Origin: a virus
DNA: 64,000 nt
IMG/VR virus record: IMGVR_UViG_3300017746_000002
Span: 59,270 to 123,269 of that record
Reading direction: 5' to 3' (one strand)
Part shown: positions 33,001-39,541 of the stretch, in pieces
Position numbering within the stretch: the stretch's first letter is position 1
Layout of the letters: every line of letters starts with the position of its first letter
Notes under the pieces: model-generated
What the model was told of the DNA's origin: nothing
The model's database searches: none
The model's input: the letters and a program-made list of their open reading frames with translations, nothing else
Program-made: the position numbers and the translations under genes

Positions 33001-33808
33001 TAAGTGGATCATTAATTGTATTAATAGAAATATTTGCACTTGGACCTGAAGGTATATAAGGACCAGTTTGTGTTAAAAAATACCCTGGATTGCTATTAAT
33101 TGGTTCATTTTGTCTTGTTGTTACACCAATGTTATAATATAAATCTGTACAGCCATTACAATTAGGATCTCCTGGCATAGCCGTAATGGTACCTACAGGA
33201 ATATCTCCATATGTAGCTTGAGTAATAAAAGGACCTGTTGGAACTCCAGCACCATTATTATATGTTGCTTCATCTACAACTTCAATAATTTCAAAAGTAA
33301 AATAAAAAGATGCTCTAGCTGCTCCATTTACTATTGGTAACCAAGTTACATCTTCTGAATCAAAAACATAAGTCATTTGTTTTCCTACTTCCCACATTTG
33401 CGGATTAGGAGCACTTGCAGCCATGTCAGAATTAAGATAATCATTCTGACTAAAAAATGCAGTATATGAAGCAGAAGTAGGCTGACCGCCACCTAGAGCT
33501 CCGTCACATTGGAATAATGGAGATGACCAACCAGAACCACCACTATCTTCCATTGGAACACCTGATCCTGCTAGATAATTAGTAAAACCTACAGGTCCAA
33601 CATTAAGTTCATTTATATTAAAAAGAGGTGTCCAACTAGTTCCAACTTGACCAGGATTATCTGGTGTCCATCTCGCAGACCCAACAGTAACTAATCTAAC
33701 TATAACAGCATAACCGTTACCTGTAGTAACAGTATTACCTAATCCATTTAAATATGTTTGGCTAACACTATGTGGATTTCTTAAACTATTAAATGGAGTG
33801 ATTGGCAT
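24065..33808 (-). CDS. Giant Cys-rich adhesin / tail fibre with SprB-like and GCTDP repeats
   Basis: A 3247-residue protein, by far the largest in the window. From about residue 320 to 2960 it carries roughly 20 units of the type GCTDPTANNYDPLASCDDGS or GCMDPxAxNYDPNAxxDD, a Cys-rich repeat common in secreted proteins of marine Bacteroidota. Near residue 1865 the segment DVDIDIYFMYDCTSMG resembles the first strand and metal site of a von Willebrand A domain. Residues about 2203-2273 look like a small Ig/CnaB-type domain. Residues about 2335-2405 contain YTYSWTGPSGYTATTAAI followed by GGIYTLTVTDARNC, a clear SprB-type repeat. Trp/Gly/Asn-rich beta regions lie between. It ends in a Cys-rich CACGGC tail. 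It most likely forms a long host-recognition fibre at the tail. The following gene starts 73 bases downstream of its stop. No signal peptide is seen, as expected for a virion protein. Confidence 0.9.
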   Translation of the reverse strand: MPITPFNSLRNPHSVSQTYLNGLGNTVTTGNGYAVIVRLVTVGSARWTPDNPGQVGTSWTPLFNINELNVGPVGFTNYLAGSGVPMEDSGGSGWSSPLFQCDGALGGGQPTSASYTAFFSQNDYLNSDMAASAPNPQMWEVGKQMTYVFDSEDVTWLPIVNGAARASFYFTFEIIEVVDEATYNNGAGVPTGPFITQATYGDIPVGTITAMPGDPNCNGCTDLYYNIGVTTRQNEPINSNPGYFLTQTGPYIPSGPSANISINTINDPLSVPFSYPFTVLGVPTAGASPTINSTHANVSYGMTPGWYLGSLFTICQRACLTCRDPYALNYDKSTSPVWDPTFSVPPPGNASTSLFQAIEQNFGSPQRDCVGAGQFPYESIISTPDGPSTIWNYEPKDNNCCLYKIENGSGSGGGCKPENPRCGCMDINAANFCPVCTEDCLDVTAGSDTSCCEYYHMWEICGAHGNYIPAFNSGINGFAGAIANPPYPVLFNLTGNNSNSGNISQVNSPATNQEFLDYVEAFQGAPVGGLAIGDRIQMRSMGMVSDWWCLEYKGPQPNNAAFYDNLAGGTGTNSSQHWRSHDWWNTPPATTGTLDLLMDPDCFSCTNPGQANPSYREYTVCDGPHAGEIINVINSWATDPVDHFLNNNPGNPNLWTFANEIGLVKPNMSCTTCQNGVSWMLLGETLEVTFSGVKYCLEYSGASTNPRGADAGGWVEGIGPGTDNFIKVDPQDPLDLQNIWDNCNDCNIVVIDPCTPFCTDPSSPNYFPGPYPLNACDCNGNSLPSNQAAGWNSCCDENPCDGLCNDPLANNYDPNATGCCGLGLGIGTPIDKNIAGNCDNSDTIVAGQYSTASFHQYLSTQANSLTSITVDTIQYENMDSVWFGVPTPPGTCVGPNGGYMTSFALGDGYVPHSSIQASINPGDPGKIYQQWDDLITQCITIGVTGVTTQTTFDELNILLTAWNPNGAGIPVEITPPTNVFCQCTYATYAQNNECCTYNWECSRELPEFGLNWPIQDSKSIQSNVKTQYNKKFGLHITNINPRPESTFNHIDDTGYIFPGLAYLNVPLRLSNFRNLGLHFNNNDGSQGWAGGKQPKLTYTNKYPEEWSFAYSFMQAITDGTITNGNTIDLSQAYYKVKTNMISLEGNFLNKKAKVITTTIPGGTSETGLYYYIIPAGAITIPKQFKSVFPTIAGIKFNTWKSFYKELLNYNLPTSATTWESVSKWVIEEVEKAPGLIGHGHKAAPEFASEDIQWMVQATGDCLCYEDPSGSYSTQIECQTTLTNPTNGDSNCCACVYGCTDPTANNYDPLASCDDGSCQNCDPFVIRFCSDMAMGNEMYYRAYLGDPGDPQTCANSQALITAWGLQNFWDIVGVNYVHDGVTYVYCVQWVDTSIQYYQDWLALNGPNPTAQFFPTLASTAGNFVYTPNNPTVNSDAQCQFCFGVGGCTDPNALNFNKNCAGATVSPTFDDGCCTYCVYGCMDSTTLTNGFPDINGYDNTAIYNCAVSTTVPTIGNLCPYPCTAGYLNSNYNPCVTCDDGTCEKPEFHKWSACSGDPAGEFTLVAPGATNTDIFAQHDFWINVGSPAIGQTINTVDGAGRICYEYKGTSAATVSAPGFPMPQMSIWEFNEIWNTNCASCVCIYGCTDPTMCNYDASATCDDGSCCNETGCLDPQAFNYCATCCCEGPCEAVKEGCMDSTANNYDPTANTACASCCDYTVYGCTDINAINFDPTATINATSATDPTDPCKYLDQCKRAPREFGSDPTKKLNIECEFASDVYKEYRKERYGLSNYCGSDLPDHLHEKQLCDWEDTKRPAYLSSTIEVLATYEYPIVEGEPDWLDPTRPAWTSKNCGLISDVDIDIYFMYDCTSMGIAAIQQQRNAADDWINGFAIPFAGEVYHVLVCGERWVDWATTIFTGNWNNAGTCGGKDSFCVVNSVAADHGACINSGRADAVAPTDMSVTSKFWAPMAWGNINNKTWYSSAPLGYDNGTITHFGYPPALTKREVLGVFFADESATLDGTGSDAQPYHVEGCAVNACTTTWPMATDGTGTNATDSVLTACYKADYDKYIEKYKEHLAKGPLHKATMVIYPAKPLVTPAPSHRAFPLHALAAVDSGNNDPQDGRYAAGTAPTNSLVNLVNIETGNPYWDATNPNQPSSHTYGYGGLDNYGWRANVGSGTFNSSLFKADLEKYWDPNKLKCDGSECIVVNVVNQNNVAIPDYAIYVDGGFEGKTDEFGRLKFQIENAAIKTNHIINFCLCLETKGNCRQQQIKIVVNEECAPECCVDPTGVSCETYVSPTQVIEGCTDPNSSNYNSMATVDDGTCLYCDPAIIIAEAHINASAAGVNDGNITAIASNGTIPYTYSWTGPSGYTATTAAITSLAGGIYTLTVTDARNCTATITINLDQPPLIYGCMDSAAGIWPNINGLNQSGAVCTYPCTSDGTLTGTPEGYKYFCYNPDATDPDTCCEAGCTDPNAVTGPQGYCASCTHDCNMEPIGTNNAGWDSCCDLCENGCMDPIAGNYDPNATCDDNSCIYYWDCDEAGYDINEITQYNYTLSNLNNTGIYVDTTCPGGFCDIDGFYFTLADYYSAVGNTGLTPNLEVTAVANTTGTSNFGSFSSMTACPLTELMPGFPQASDYPLLTIEGFTTENPYGPTGSASCYAQLQIAQYGAGYVFPTWDAYVNWHNGAGGPNQTCAGSQIPIILSGQDYSYVVQFHYNINGSANMYNPDPEDNFVYYKGHEPQCTGYTDCECNRVLTASDNGGQPGTHPTEQDCEDAINCCGEQPVEIGGCIDDGYVDQHPDFGTYGAVTVDNWWINAANAAGISYSQQVPCENGIVAHELVINGGSGTVGTGVPNFYQYGIPALNYDPNATYDDGSCCYCTGCMDATDVNYEFSACFDNPDLCGGSGGGQMLGCMDPAALTYDVNADTHQPDACTYAGCMDSNASNFMSFEVNGLVSYEWGGNPGYYYNSTDIVASCTSCCAAPPAYFECTAIPFSNPCFDGSGAIGHALTNSSGNGGDFSSRHELSRSYQLTQFTNSCQTMSYAMTDWNDNQSAVYAWSNAISGSLEEYANDWFFWSATNSSFGCAWSSAQINTVYTNMNYQSPAGTSGFNIGSGSSGSMVQESHAKPMIISAMAIYDSDSNGQGQLWYRDYNTSTLSWGELRSELINTYGFDGTGGKPNITGLDARQVEDLLSANSTNWEQIWVGFCSAACTLDVHNVCLPSPIGTMYSSCAACESGTGCACGGC
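26590..26810 (-). repeat. SprB-like repeat domain within the giant adhesin
   Basis: About 73 codons encode a unit reading ASAAGVNDGNITAIASNGTI, YTYSWTGPSGYTATTAAI and GGIYTLTVTDARNC. This is the pattern of the SprB repeat of gliding adhesins in Flavobacterium and relatives: 'G-x-I-x-x-x-x-x-G-G/T-x-P-Y-x-Y-x-W' then 'L-x-A/G-G-x-Y-x-x-x-V-T-D-x-x-x-C'. A single copy is seen, unlike the long arrays in host SprB. Confidence 0.75.
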
Positions 33809-33811
33809 TTT

Positions 33812-33958
33812 TTACTTTTTATCCTTTGTTGTAATTTTTATATCATAATCTGCCTTACATGTTTTATGAACCATTTTTCCATCAATACCAGCTATCTTTT
33901 GACAGCCGCATGAAAAAGCAGTTCCACAATGTGCACAGATATTTGTTTGATTACTCAT
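33812..33958 (-). CDS. Small zinc-ribbon-like protein (48 residues)
   Basis: A 48-residue ORF between the giant adhesin and the 181-residue tail gene, reading MSNQTNICAHCGTAFSCGCQ and then a Lys-rich tail with a further His-Lys-Thr-Cys. Two CxxC/CxC pairs plus His suggest a zinc ribbon. The stop lies three bases before the adhesin start, so they are probably co-translated. I recognise the CxxC...CGCQK pattern as common in structural clusters of Bacteroidota phages. Its function is unknown; it could be a fibre-assembly chaperone or a virion component. Confidence 0.75.
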   Translation of the reverse strand: MSNQTNICAHCGTAFSCGCQKIAGIDGKMVHKTCKADYDIKITTKDKK

Positions 33959-33978
33959 AATCTTTTGGTTTTATTGGT

Positions 33979-34524
33979 TTAACAAATATTGCAATTAATC
34001 TTTTCTAACTTTCTTTTAGCATAATTATATAGCTCCATTCCTTTTACAGGGCTACCACAATATTCAACTTGTGATTTTGCTGCGTCAATAAGAGTTCTAA
34101 TATCATACATTTGTCTAAGCACACCATCTCTATCAGATGATGGACTGCACTTATCTATATCTAGTTTACATAATTTTTCATAATATAACTTCATTATAGC
34201 TGTAGTTCTTAAGTGATTATATTCTACATATACTTTATCACTAGGTGCTATACCATATCTAATAATATATACTCCATCTTGTAAATTAGTTCTTTCTGAA
34301 TTACATGTTGTTGTTTGTAATTTTAATGCACATCCAGTTATTGATAAATCAAAACCTGGCTTAACTTCTATTTGTGAAGGTGCATTCCATCCTGGAGGGG
34401 TTATTGCTAAATCACCACAATCTGTTCCAAGGTTATCTGAGTACTGACTTGTATCTTTTATTACTAGAATTTCAGAGTTGGCTACATCTAGTACTTCAAG
34501 ACTTAATATGTGTTTGGCCGCCAT
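33979..34524 (-). CDS. Conserved tail-cluster protein
   Basis: A 181-residue protein. The N-terminal half is beta-rich (ILSLEVLDVANSEILVIKD; GFDLSITGCALKLQT). The centre has DGVYIIRYGIAPSDKVYVEY. The C-terminal half is helical with regularly spaced Cys residues (EKLCKLDIDKC; SQVEYCGSPVKGMELYNYAK). It always appears to me beside the small CGCQK-type zinc protein in related phages, so the two may act together in tail or fibre assembly. The gene is first in the adhesin unit, with an AT-rich promoter-like element upstream and a terminator beyond that. Confidence 0.8.
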   Translation of the reverse strand: MAAKHILSLEVLDVANSEILVIKDTSQYSDNLGTDCGDLAITPPGWNAPSQIEVKPGFDLSITGCALKLQTTTCNSERTNLQDGVYIIRYGIAPSDKVYVEYNHLRTTAIMKLYYEKLCKLDIDKCSPSSDRDGVLRQMYDIRTLIDAAKSQVEYCGSPVKGMELYNYAKRKLEKINCNIC

Positions 34525-34551
34525 GTTATATTATTAGATTACTATGTATTA

Positions 34552-34566
34552 ATAATATACAAAATA
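34552..34566 (-). promoter_or_regulatory. Candidate late promoter element for the adhesin unit
   Basis: The coding strand reads TATTTTGTATATTAT about 28 bases before the ATG of the 181-residue protein. A TTG lies 16 bases further upstream, so the site also comes close to a flavobacterial promoter (TTG, spacer, TAnnTTTG less one base). It follows directly after the terminator of the preceding gene. Confidence 0.4.
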
Positions 34567-34587
34567 AAATAGATATAAAAAACAAAA

Positions 34588-34621
34588 AAGGAGGAGAACT
34601 TAATGTCTCCCCCCTTTTTTT
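34588..34621. terminator. Probable bidirectional terminator
   Basis: An imperfect stem pairs GGAGGAGA with TCTCCCCCC around an ACTTAATG loop. It is flanked by A residues on one side and T residues on the other, so it can end transcription in either direction. It lies 26 bases past the stop of the 419-residue structural gene on the minus strand, and separates it from the adhesin unit. Confidence 0.75.
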
Positions 34622-34646
34622 GAATGTTAGCTATATACTAAGACTA

Positions 34647-35906
34647 CTAGCTTTGCGTACAACCTGCAGCACCTCCTTGACCAGAGCCATTACAAGTGTA
34701 TGCGTAATCATCTTTAGAAAGATTAGTTGCAGTTAATGCAAGATTATCCCAAATAACTTCAGTAGCTGTAATTAAAGCAGCATTACCACATGGAACAGCA
34801 ACAGCAACTACGTATTGATCATTATCAAATACTCCAGTTGGGTTGTTGAATCTAGGCACAGTGTGCTGAATATAGAACCATCTGTATGTTGCACGTCTTC
34901 CTTTTCCTGCTGTAGTAGTAACTGGGAATTCAGCAGATAATAAAGCTCCACCTTCAATTTCTCTAAATCTTGCAGAGTCTTTGTTACCTTGATTCCATCC
35001 ACCATCTTGTCTGTAACGTCCATCTAAAATGATTTCTCTTAATACTGACTCTCCTAATGTTTCAGCAGGAGTTCTTGTAATAAAAGCAGTAACGTTAGGA
35101 AATGCAGTACCAGCAGCAACTCCTACAGTAGTTCCGTCAGTAGTAGTACCGTAAGTAACACAAGTACTAGCACAAGGATCTCCTTCAGCAGATAATAATG
35201 ATACACCTAAGTCAAGAGTTTCATGACCATAAGCATCTCTAGTATCAAATGAACAGTTATCAAATACAGTTTCAGAAGGACATAAAGTAATCTTTAATGT
35301 ATTAGTTGTTGCTACAGCAGTAATAAAGTCAGCCATATTAGAAGCATCTCTATTAATTGCGGCAGCCCAAGCTCCTGCAACATTAGCTCCAGTGTAGTAT
35401 CCACCAGCTGGACAACATCCAGTCATGTCTGCTACAAAGTAAGCATTTCTATTTAAAGCTTTCATTACTTCAGAACCTTTAATATCTATACGAATTTGAG
35501 GATGTCCTGTTCCATCAGTACCTGCAACTAATGCATTTGAAGGATCACAATCATAACAATCATCTGGAATTGTTAATGTAATTGTTGGACATTTTGCCGC
35601 ATTACAGCATGAAGACCAAAGCTTAGTAATGTATTGAGGCTTAATAATTTTAGATTTGATACTTTCAGAATAACCACCATGAAGAGGGTTATTACCTAAT
35701 GTATCAGTTTGATTGTAATTACCTTGAACAATCATAATGTCTCCAGCGTAAGTTGTTGCTGCAGCAGGGTTTAATGTTTGATACGTACATGCATCAACAA
35801 TACCCATTTGACCAGCAGTCAATGTAGCTGTAGACGCAGCTGCTTGTTTCCAGCCGTCACCTTGCGCAAGCATGGCTTTTTTGTAAGCGTGGTTAAAATA
35901 ACTCAT
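34647..35906 (-). CDS. Abundant virion structural protein candidate
   Basis: A 419-residue protein starting MSYFNHAYKKAMLAQ. It is rich in Ala, Thr, Gly and beta-type sequence, with many paired Cys residues (WSSCCNAAKC; DDCYDCD; TGCCPAGGYY; CASTC). It ends CTQS. The codon use contains more G/C-ending codons than most neighbours, similar to the major capsid gene. The gene stands alone with a 110-base leader and its own terminator, which suggests strong, independent expression. A tail tube, auxiliary capsid or decoration protein are all possible. I cannot choose between these from sequence alone. Confidence 0.82.
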   Translation of the reverse strand: MSYFNHAYKKAMLAQGDGWKQAAASTATLTAGQMGIVDACTYQTLNPAAATTYAGDIMIVQGNYNQTDTLGNNPLHGGYSESIKSKIIKPQYITKLWSSCCNAAKCPTITLTIPDDCYDCDPSNALVAGTDGTGHPQIRIDIKGSEVMKALNRNAYFVADMTGCCPAGGYYTGANVAGAWAAAINRDASNMADFITAVATTNTLKITLCPSETVFDNCSFDTRDAYGHETLDLGVSLLSAEGDPCASTCVTYGTTTDGTTVGVAAGTAFPNVTAFITRTPAETLGESVLREIILDGRYRQDGGWNQGNKDSARFREIEGGALLSAEFPVTTTAGKGRRATYRWFYIQHTVPRFNNPTGVFDNDQYVVAVAVPCGNAALITATEVIWDNLALTATNLSKDDYAYTCNGSGQGGAAGCTQS

Positions 35907-35960
35907 TTTTTTATGCCCCTTTATTTATTCAGAGGACTTTTTTTAATTAACATACAATGC

Positions 35961-35999
35961 GTACCTTCGTGGTACACCCAATTATAATATAAGACTTTT
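35961..35999 (-). promoter_or_regulatory. Leader of the 419-residue gene: promoter-like element and small hairpin
   Basis: On the coding strand, AAAAGTCTTATATTATA (35999-35983) shares the TATATTATA core of the candidate late promoters. About 8 bases later a short hairpin GTACC-ACGAA-GGTAC (35975-35961) lies in the presumed 5' leader, about 55 bases before the ATG. A 5' hairpin could protect an abundant transcript; this is inference. Confidence 0.35.
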
Positions 36000-36018
36000 A
36001 TTTAAATTAAACAAGTCT

Positions 36019-36720
36019 TTAATTATTTTTTTCTGCAGATTGTGCTCCTCTAATTGCTTGATTTACAGCATCAATGTCACCTGCAACAATTGAAACAGCA
36101 TCATCAATAATTACTTCAACAATATCATCTTTAAATTCTGGAGCAACATCTGCTAAAGATGTGGTTTCCGTATATGGATCAACACATCCTATTATTTCTA
36201 TATTTCTTGGCTTTCTATAAAAAGTAAGAGAAGGATTGATTACATTAAAATCTCTTCTAAATATTTTTACTGAATCATTAGTAAGAGTGCAATAAGTTTC
36301 ACCCCAATCAAAGTCAGGTCTTTTTAACTCATCTCTCATTAATAAATCAATATTAGCTTCCTCTGCTAAATAGACTGTCATTGATCTTGGATCTTCACAA
36401 CATTCATTTGTAGCTTCAGTACTAACTCTCTTATATTCTAAATAATTAGTAGGCCAATTATTTGATTGGAAATGATCATTAAATGCAGTACCAACTAATG
36501 TTTGCGTTGTAAGAAGGATCTGAAGATCATCAATACGTCTCTTTGACATCTCATCTCCTTCTTTCATTGCATTAGTACCATGTAATTGTCTTCTACACCA
36601 TTCAATTTGTGCTTTATTAAAAGCTTCAACAATTTGCCAGCATTCTATATTATCATAGTCATTACTAGCTAATTTATTTAACCTTTGTCTAAATTTTATT
36701 TGAATAGTGCCTACATTCAT
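36019..36720 (-). CDS. Head-tail connector / head completion candidate
   Basis: A 233-residue protein starting MNVGTIQIKFRQRLNKLASN. It has helices containing EAFNKAQIEWCRRQLHG, then beta-rich sequence (DSVKIFRRDFNVINPSLTFYRKP) and a C-terminal helix (DDIVEVIIDDAVSIVAGD). Helices followed by a beta domain and a final helix is the usual layout of connector proteins that dock under the portal. It follows the 350-residue gene by two bases, downstream of the capsid gene, which is the normal place for head completion proteins. Function is inferred from layout and position. Confidence 0.8.
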   Translation of the reverse strand: MNVGTIQIKFRQRLNKLASNDYDNIECWQIVEAFNKAQIEWCRRQLHGTNAMKEGDEMSKRRIDDLQILLTTQTLVGTAFNDHFQSNNWPTNYLEYKRVSTEATNECCEDPRSMTVYLAEEANIDLLMRDELKRPDFDWGETYCTLTNDSVKIFRRDFNVINPSLTFYRKPRNIEIIGCVDPYTETTSLADVAPEFKDDIVEVIIDDAVSIVAGDIDAVNQAIRGAQSAEKNN

Positions 36721-36722
36721 AA

Positions 36723-37775
36723 TTACTCATTCCAAAATTCCTCTATCCTATTAAGGTAGTGGGTTAATGTTTCATCATTTACAGGGTTCTTCATAAACTC
36801 TAAAATTTCCCCTGGTCTTTTACCTATTTTAACTTTTGCAAAATCATCATAGAAGAATCCATCAGCTTTTGACTGAATATAGTTATGACTAATAGAATCT
36901 TTTATCATAGCTCTTATTTTAAGATCTTGCATACTTTCATTAGATACATTTAAAAAATGCTCTGCAGCTTTCTTTTTTGATTTCTCTATACCATTACCAT
37001 TTATGTATTTATCCATATTTTCATATAATACATCTATTGGTGTACCTTTTGTATACTGTGTACTATTACCATCAACTACTTTAGTTGTAAATAATAACTT
37101 TGTTGTATCAGTATCATATAAATTTTGCAATGATGCTAAAGCTCTATTTCTTACTTTTGATACTTTTGTACGTGTATCAACACTATCTTTTACTCTATCT
37201 AAATAAAATCTTACATTTTGATTTACTTTACATGCTTCAAGATCTTTTGCTACTATTGAAAAACCTCCTGCCTCAATTGAATATATTTTAATTAAATCAT
37301 AAGGATCTACAGCTGGATCAAGAAATAATGGTTCATTACCTACTTTAATTGAGATCTTATCCCAAAACTCTCCATTATCTGGTCTTAATACTTGTACCTT
37401 ATTCCAAAAATCTGCATCTTCTGGATCAATAACATTAGTTGCTAATTCTGCTTCTAATTGTGCAACTACTTTTCTAATTTCTTTAACTTTTGCAGCTCTT
37501 TTGTCTGCTGGTAGTTTTTTTACAGATGGAGCAAACTCATTTAGTCCAGTCACATATCTTTTTATACCATTTTGTTCTAAACATGCTAAACTTTCATGAT
37601 GGAATACACCATCAAATAATGTCATGTTATATTTTTCTAATCCCATATTTTCATTTTGATCATCAAAATAAGGACGTATTGCAACAGATTGATTTTTATC
37701 CTGTTGATATTTTTCTACTATAGTTAGATCCTTATTGAATCCTCTACTATTACTTTTTGTTTCTGTAGTGCTCAT
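36723..37775 (-). CDS. Conserved head-cluster protein
   Basis: A 350-residue, Lys/Asp-rich, mostly helical protein. The N-terminal 65 residues look flexible (NSRGFNKDLTIVEKYQQD). Segments such as AVDPYDLIKIYSIEAGGFSI and the C-terminal YLNRIEEFWNE are the most regular. It lies immediately after the capsid gene and its terminator, and before a connector candidate. No enzymatic motif is visible. A structural or head-assembly role is likely from position, and the exact role is unknown. Confidence 0.8.
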   Translation of the reverse strand: MSTTETKSNSRGFNKDLTIVEKYQQDKNQSVAIRPYFDDQNENMGLEKYNMTLFDGVFHHESLACLEQNGIKRYVTGLNEFAPSVKKLPADKRAAKVKEIRKVVAQLEAELATNVIDPEDADFWNKVQVLRPDNGEFWDKISIKVGNEPLFLDPAVDPYDLIKIYSIEAGGFSIVAKDLEACKVNQNVRFYLDRVKDSVDTRTKVSKVRNRALASLQNLYDTDTTKLLFTTKVVDGNSTQYTKGTPIDVLYENMDKYINGNGIEKSKKKAAEHFLNVSNESMQDLKIRAMIKDSISHNYIQSKADGFFYDDFAKVKIGKRPGEILEFMKNPVNDETLTHYLNRIEEFWNE

Positions 37776-37813
37776 ACTTTAAATTTATTGGTTTAATAAT
37801 TATTAATTGGTTT

Positions 37814-37845
37814 AAAAGAAATAGGGAGGAGCACTAGGCTCCTCC
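37814..37845 (-). terminator. Terminator after the major capsid gene
   Basis: A perfect 8-bp stem GGAGGAGC / GCTCCTCC (37825-37832 with 37838-37845) has a 5-base loop. On the minus strand it is followed by CTATTTCTTTT. It sits 17 bases past the capsid stop and probably gives a capsid-rich transcript or partial read-through to the next genes. Confidence 0.8.
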
Positions 37846-37861
37846 TTCTCTCATGTTGTTA

Positions 37862-39493
37862 TTAGAATGAACCTCCTGTTACTGGATTCTTCATTACAAT
37901 TTTAAGAACCTTAGTTGGATCTTTCACCCATACAGCTGGCATTGTTTGAGTCATCATTACTCGGTACCCGTTAAAGTGACCTGATGAAGCAAAACCTTGA
38001 GTTCTTCCCATATAGTCCATTGTACCATTTTGGTAGAACCATTTTAATTGGTTATCCCAAGATAGTTTCAATAAGTGGATGTTATCATTACCCTCGTCAG
38101 TTACATCAAAAATGATGAAGCTGTAAGAAGATAAAGGTCTACCATCTACTAAAGGATTCTCAATATCATTAGTATGTAAGTTATCAAATGCTGGGTTTAA
38201 TACAAACTTAACATTAGCTAAGAATGGAATTATATAGCTTGTGTAAGCAAATCCAAATCCTAGATCCATTCCTGAACCTGTAATAGCTCCAATGTTATCA
38301 GCGTTTGTAATCATACCGTTAGCACCATTAGCTTCTGCAGCAATTGCAGCATTAACTAATTGCATACCTCCAATACCTGTTTGTACAACTAATTGACGTT
38401 TTGGATCTGGTCCATCAAAGTCAACTTTTCCTACATAGAAGTTATATAGTTCATTTTTGAACATATCTAAACTAAATGCAGTCTTGTTGTATACACGCTT
38501 ATATGAGTTGTCTAATTGTTTCCAAAGACCAACAGAAAGTCTGATGTCATCTGGACCGTCTTGTCTAACTCTACCACCGTGACCCCACATTAAGTAAGTT
38601 TCAATGTCACTTGCAATTTTTGATAAGTGAGCTGCTTCCATAGAAGTTAAGAACGTTCTAGAAAGAGTACCATTATCAAATGCACGTTTAACATAGTCTT
38701 TACCCATGATTGATGCAATGTCTTCAATAGAAGAAATTGACGGATCAACGTTAGTATCAAAGTTTCTCCAAATCTCAGTTACAGGAACTGTACCGTCAGC
38801 ATTCATTCCTCCTTTAAGCATTAAGTCTGCTCTAGAAGATATAGAATAGTGAACGTGTGCTTCAGCTCCACCTACAAAGTTGTAGAATTCACGGAAACCA
38901 TTTCCTACTTGAATGTCAGAGAATCTTTCTCCATACTCACCTCTTGCAGAACCTTTTCTAAAGAATTTAGTACCCATTTTAAGGTATACATCTTTAAGTC
39001 CTGTTCCTGATGCGTTGTTTACAAGTTGAACAGAGTAAACCCATCCGTCACCAATCTGAATAATATCATCAGCAGTAACGTAAAGTTCTAATCCATTGTA
39101 CTTGTCATAGGTTATGATGTCTCCATGACCAAACTCTCTACGAGATAATTTAATCTTGAAAATTGCTCCATCAACCCCTCTTGAATCACCTAATGTATCG
39201 GTTATAGCATCTTGCTTACCCATAGATACAGGTAGTTCTTGTGATACAGGTGTTTGCCACTTGTATTCTCCTCTTGCATTGTCAACCATTATAGTATTCT
39301 TACCACCAAAAGATGCCATTTGATACAAAGGCATTTCTACCTTTTGCGTCATTGCCCACAAATCCACTGGACCCATGTCCATTGGCTCTGCGTTACCAAG
39401 CATATTAGTTAAGTGGTACGAATCTATATGGGAACTAGCTTCATAATTTGTGTCTCTGAGGAAGAGACCGTTGTTTAAAACTGGTGTTGCCAT
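37862..39493 (-). CDS. Major capsid protein
   Basis: A 543-residue protein. Placement in the canonical order portal, scaffold, capsid, its size, and its own terminator all point to the major capsid protein. The sequence is a balanced mix of helices and strands without low complexity. Readable parts are LWAMTQKVEMPLYQMASFGG, the Gly-rich RGEYGERFSDIQVGNGFREF, and the C-terminal VWVKDPTKVLKIVMKNPVTG. Codon use is richer in G/C third bases than in most neighbours, consistent with high expression. I expect an HK97-type fold because all tailed phage capsids use it, but no fold signature can be read directly. Confidence 0.82.
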   Translation of the reverse strand: MATPVLNNGLFLRDTNYEASSHIDSYHLTNMLGNAEPMDMGPVDLWAMTQKVEMPLYQMASFGGKNTIMVDNARGEYKWQTPVSQELPVSMGKQDAITDTLGDSRGVDGAIFKIKLSRREFGHGDIITYDKYNGLELYVTADDIIQIGDGWVYSVQLVNNASGTGLKDVYLKMGTKFFRKGSARGEYGERFSDIQVGNGFREFYNFVGGAEAHVHYSISSRADLMLKGGMNADGTVPVTEIWRNFDTNVDPSISSIEDIASIMGKDYVKRAFDNGTLSRTFLTSMEAAHLSKIASDIETYLMWGHGGRVRQDGPDDIRLSVGLWKQLDNSYKRVYNKTAFSLDMFKNELYNFYVGKVDFDGPDPKRQLVVQTGIGGMQLVNAAIAAEANGANGMITNADNIGAITGSGMDLGFGFAYTSYIIPFLANVKFVLNPAFDNLHTNDIENPLVDGRPLSSYSFIIFDVTDEGNDNIHLLKLSWDNQLKWFYQNGTMDYMGRTQGFASSGHFNGYRVMMTQTMPAVWVKDPTKVLKIVMKNPVTGGSF

Positions 39494-39541
39494 TTTTTCA
39501 CTTTTTTTAGTTAATTAATAATTATTGTTGTTGTTCTACTT

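Noticed and set aside
24065-33808. Repeated Cys codon pattern considered as a DNA repeat array or CRISPR
   Set aside because: The repeats are degenerate at DNA level, vary in spacing and are in frame within one long gene, so they are protein repeats.
34374-34736. Plus-strand frame of 120 residues
   Set aside because: It runs antisense through the 181-residue tail gene, the terminator and the end of the 419-residue gene, and has no coding character.
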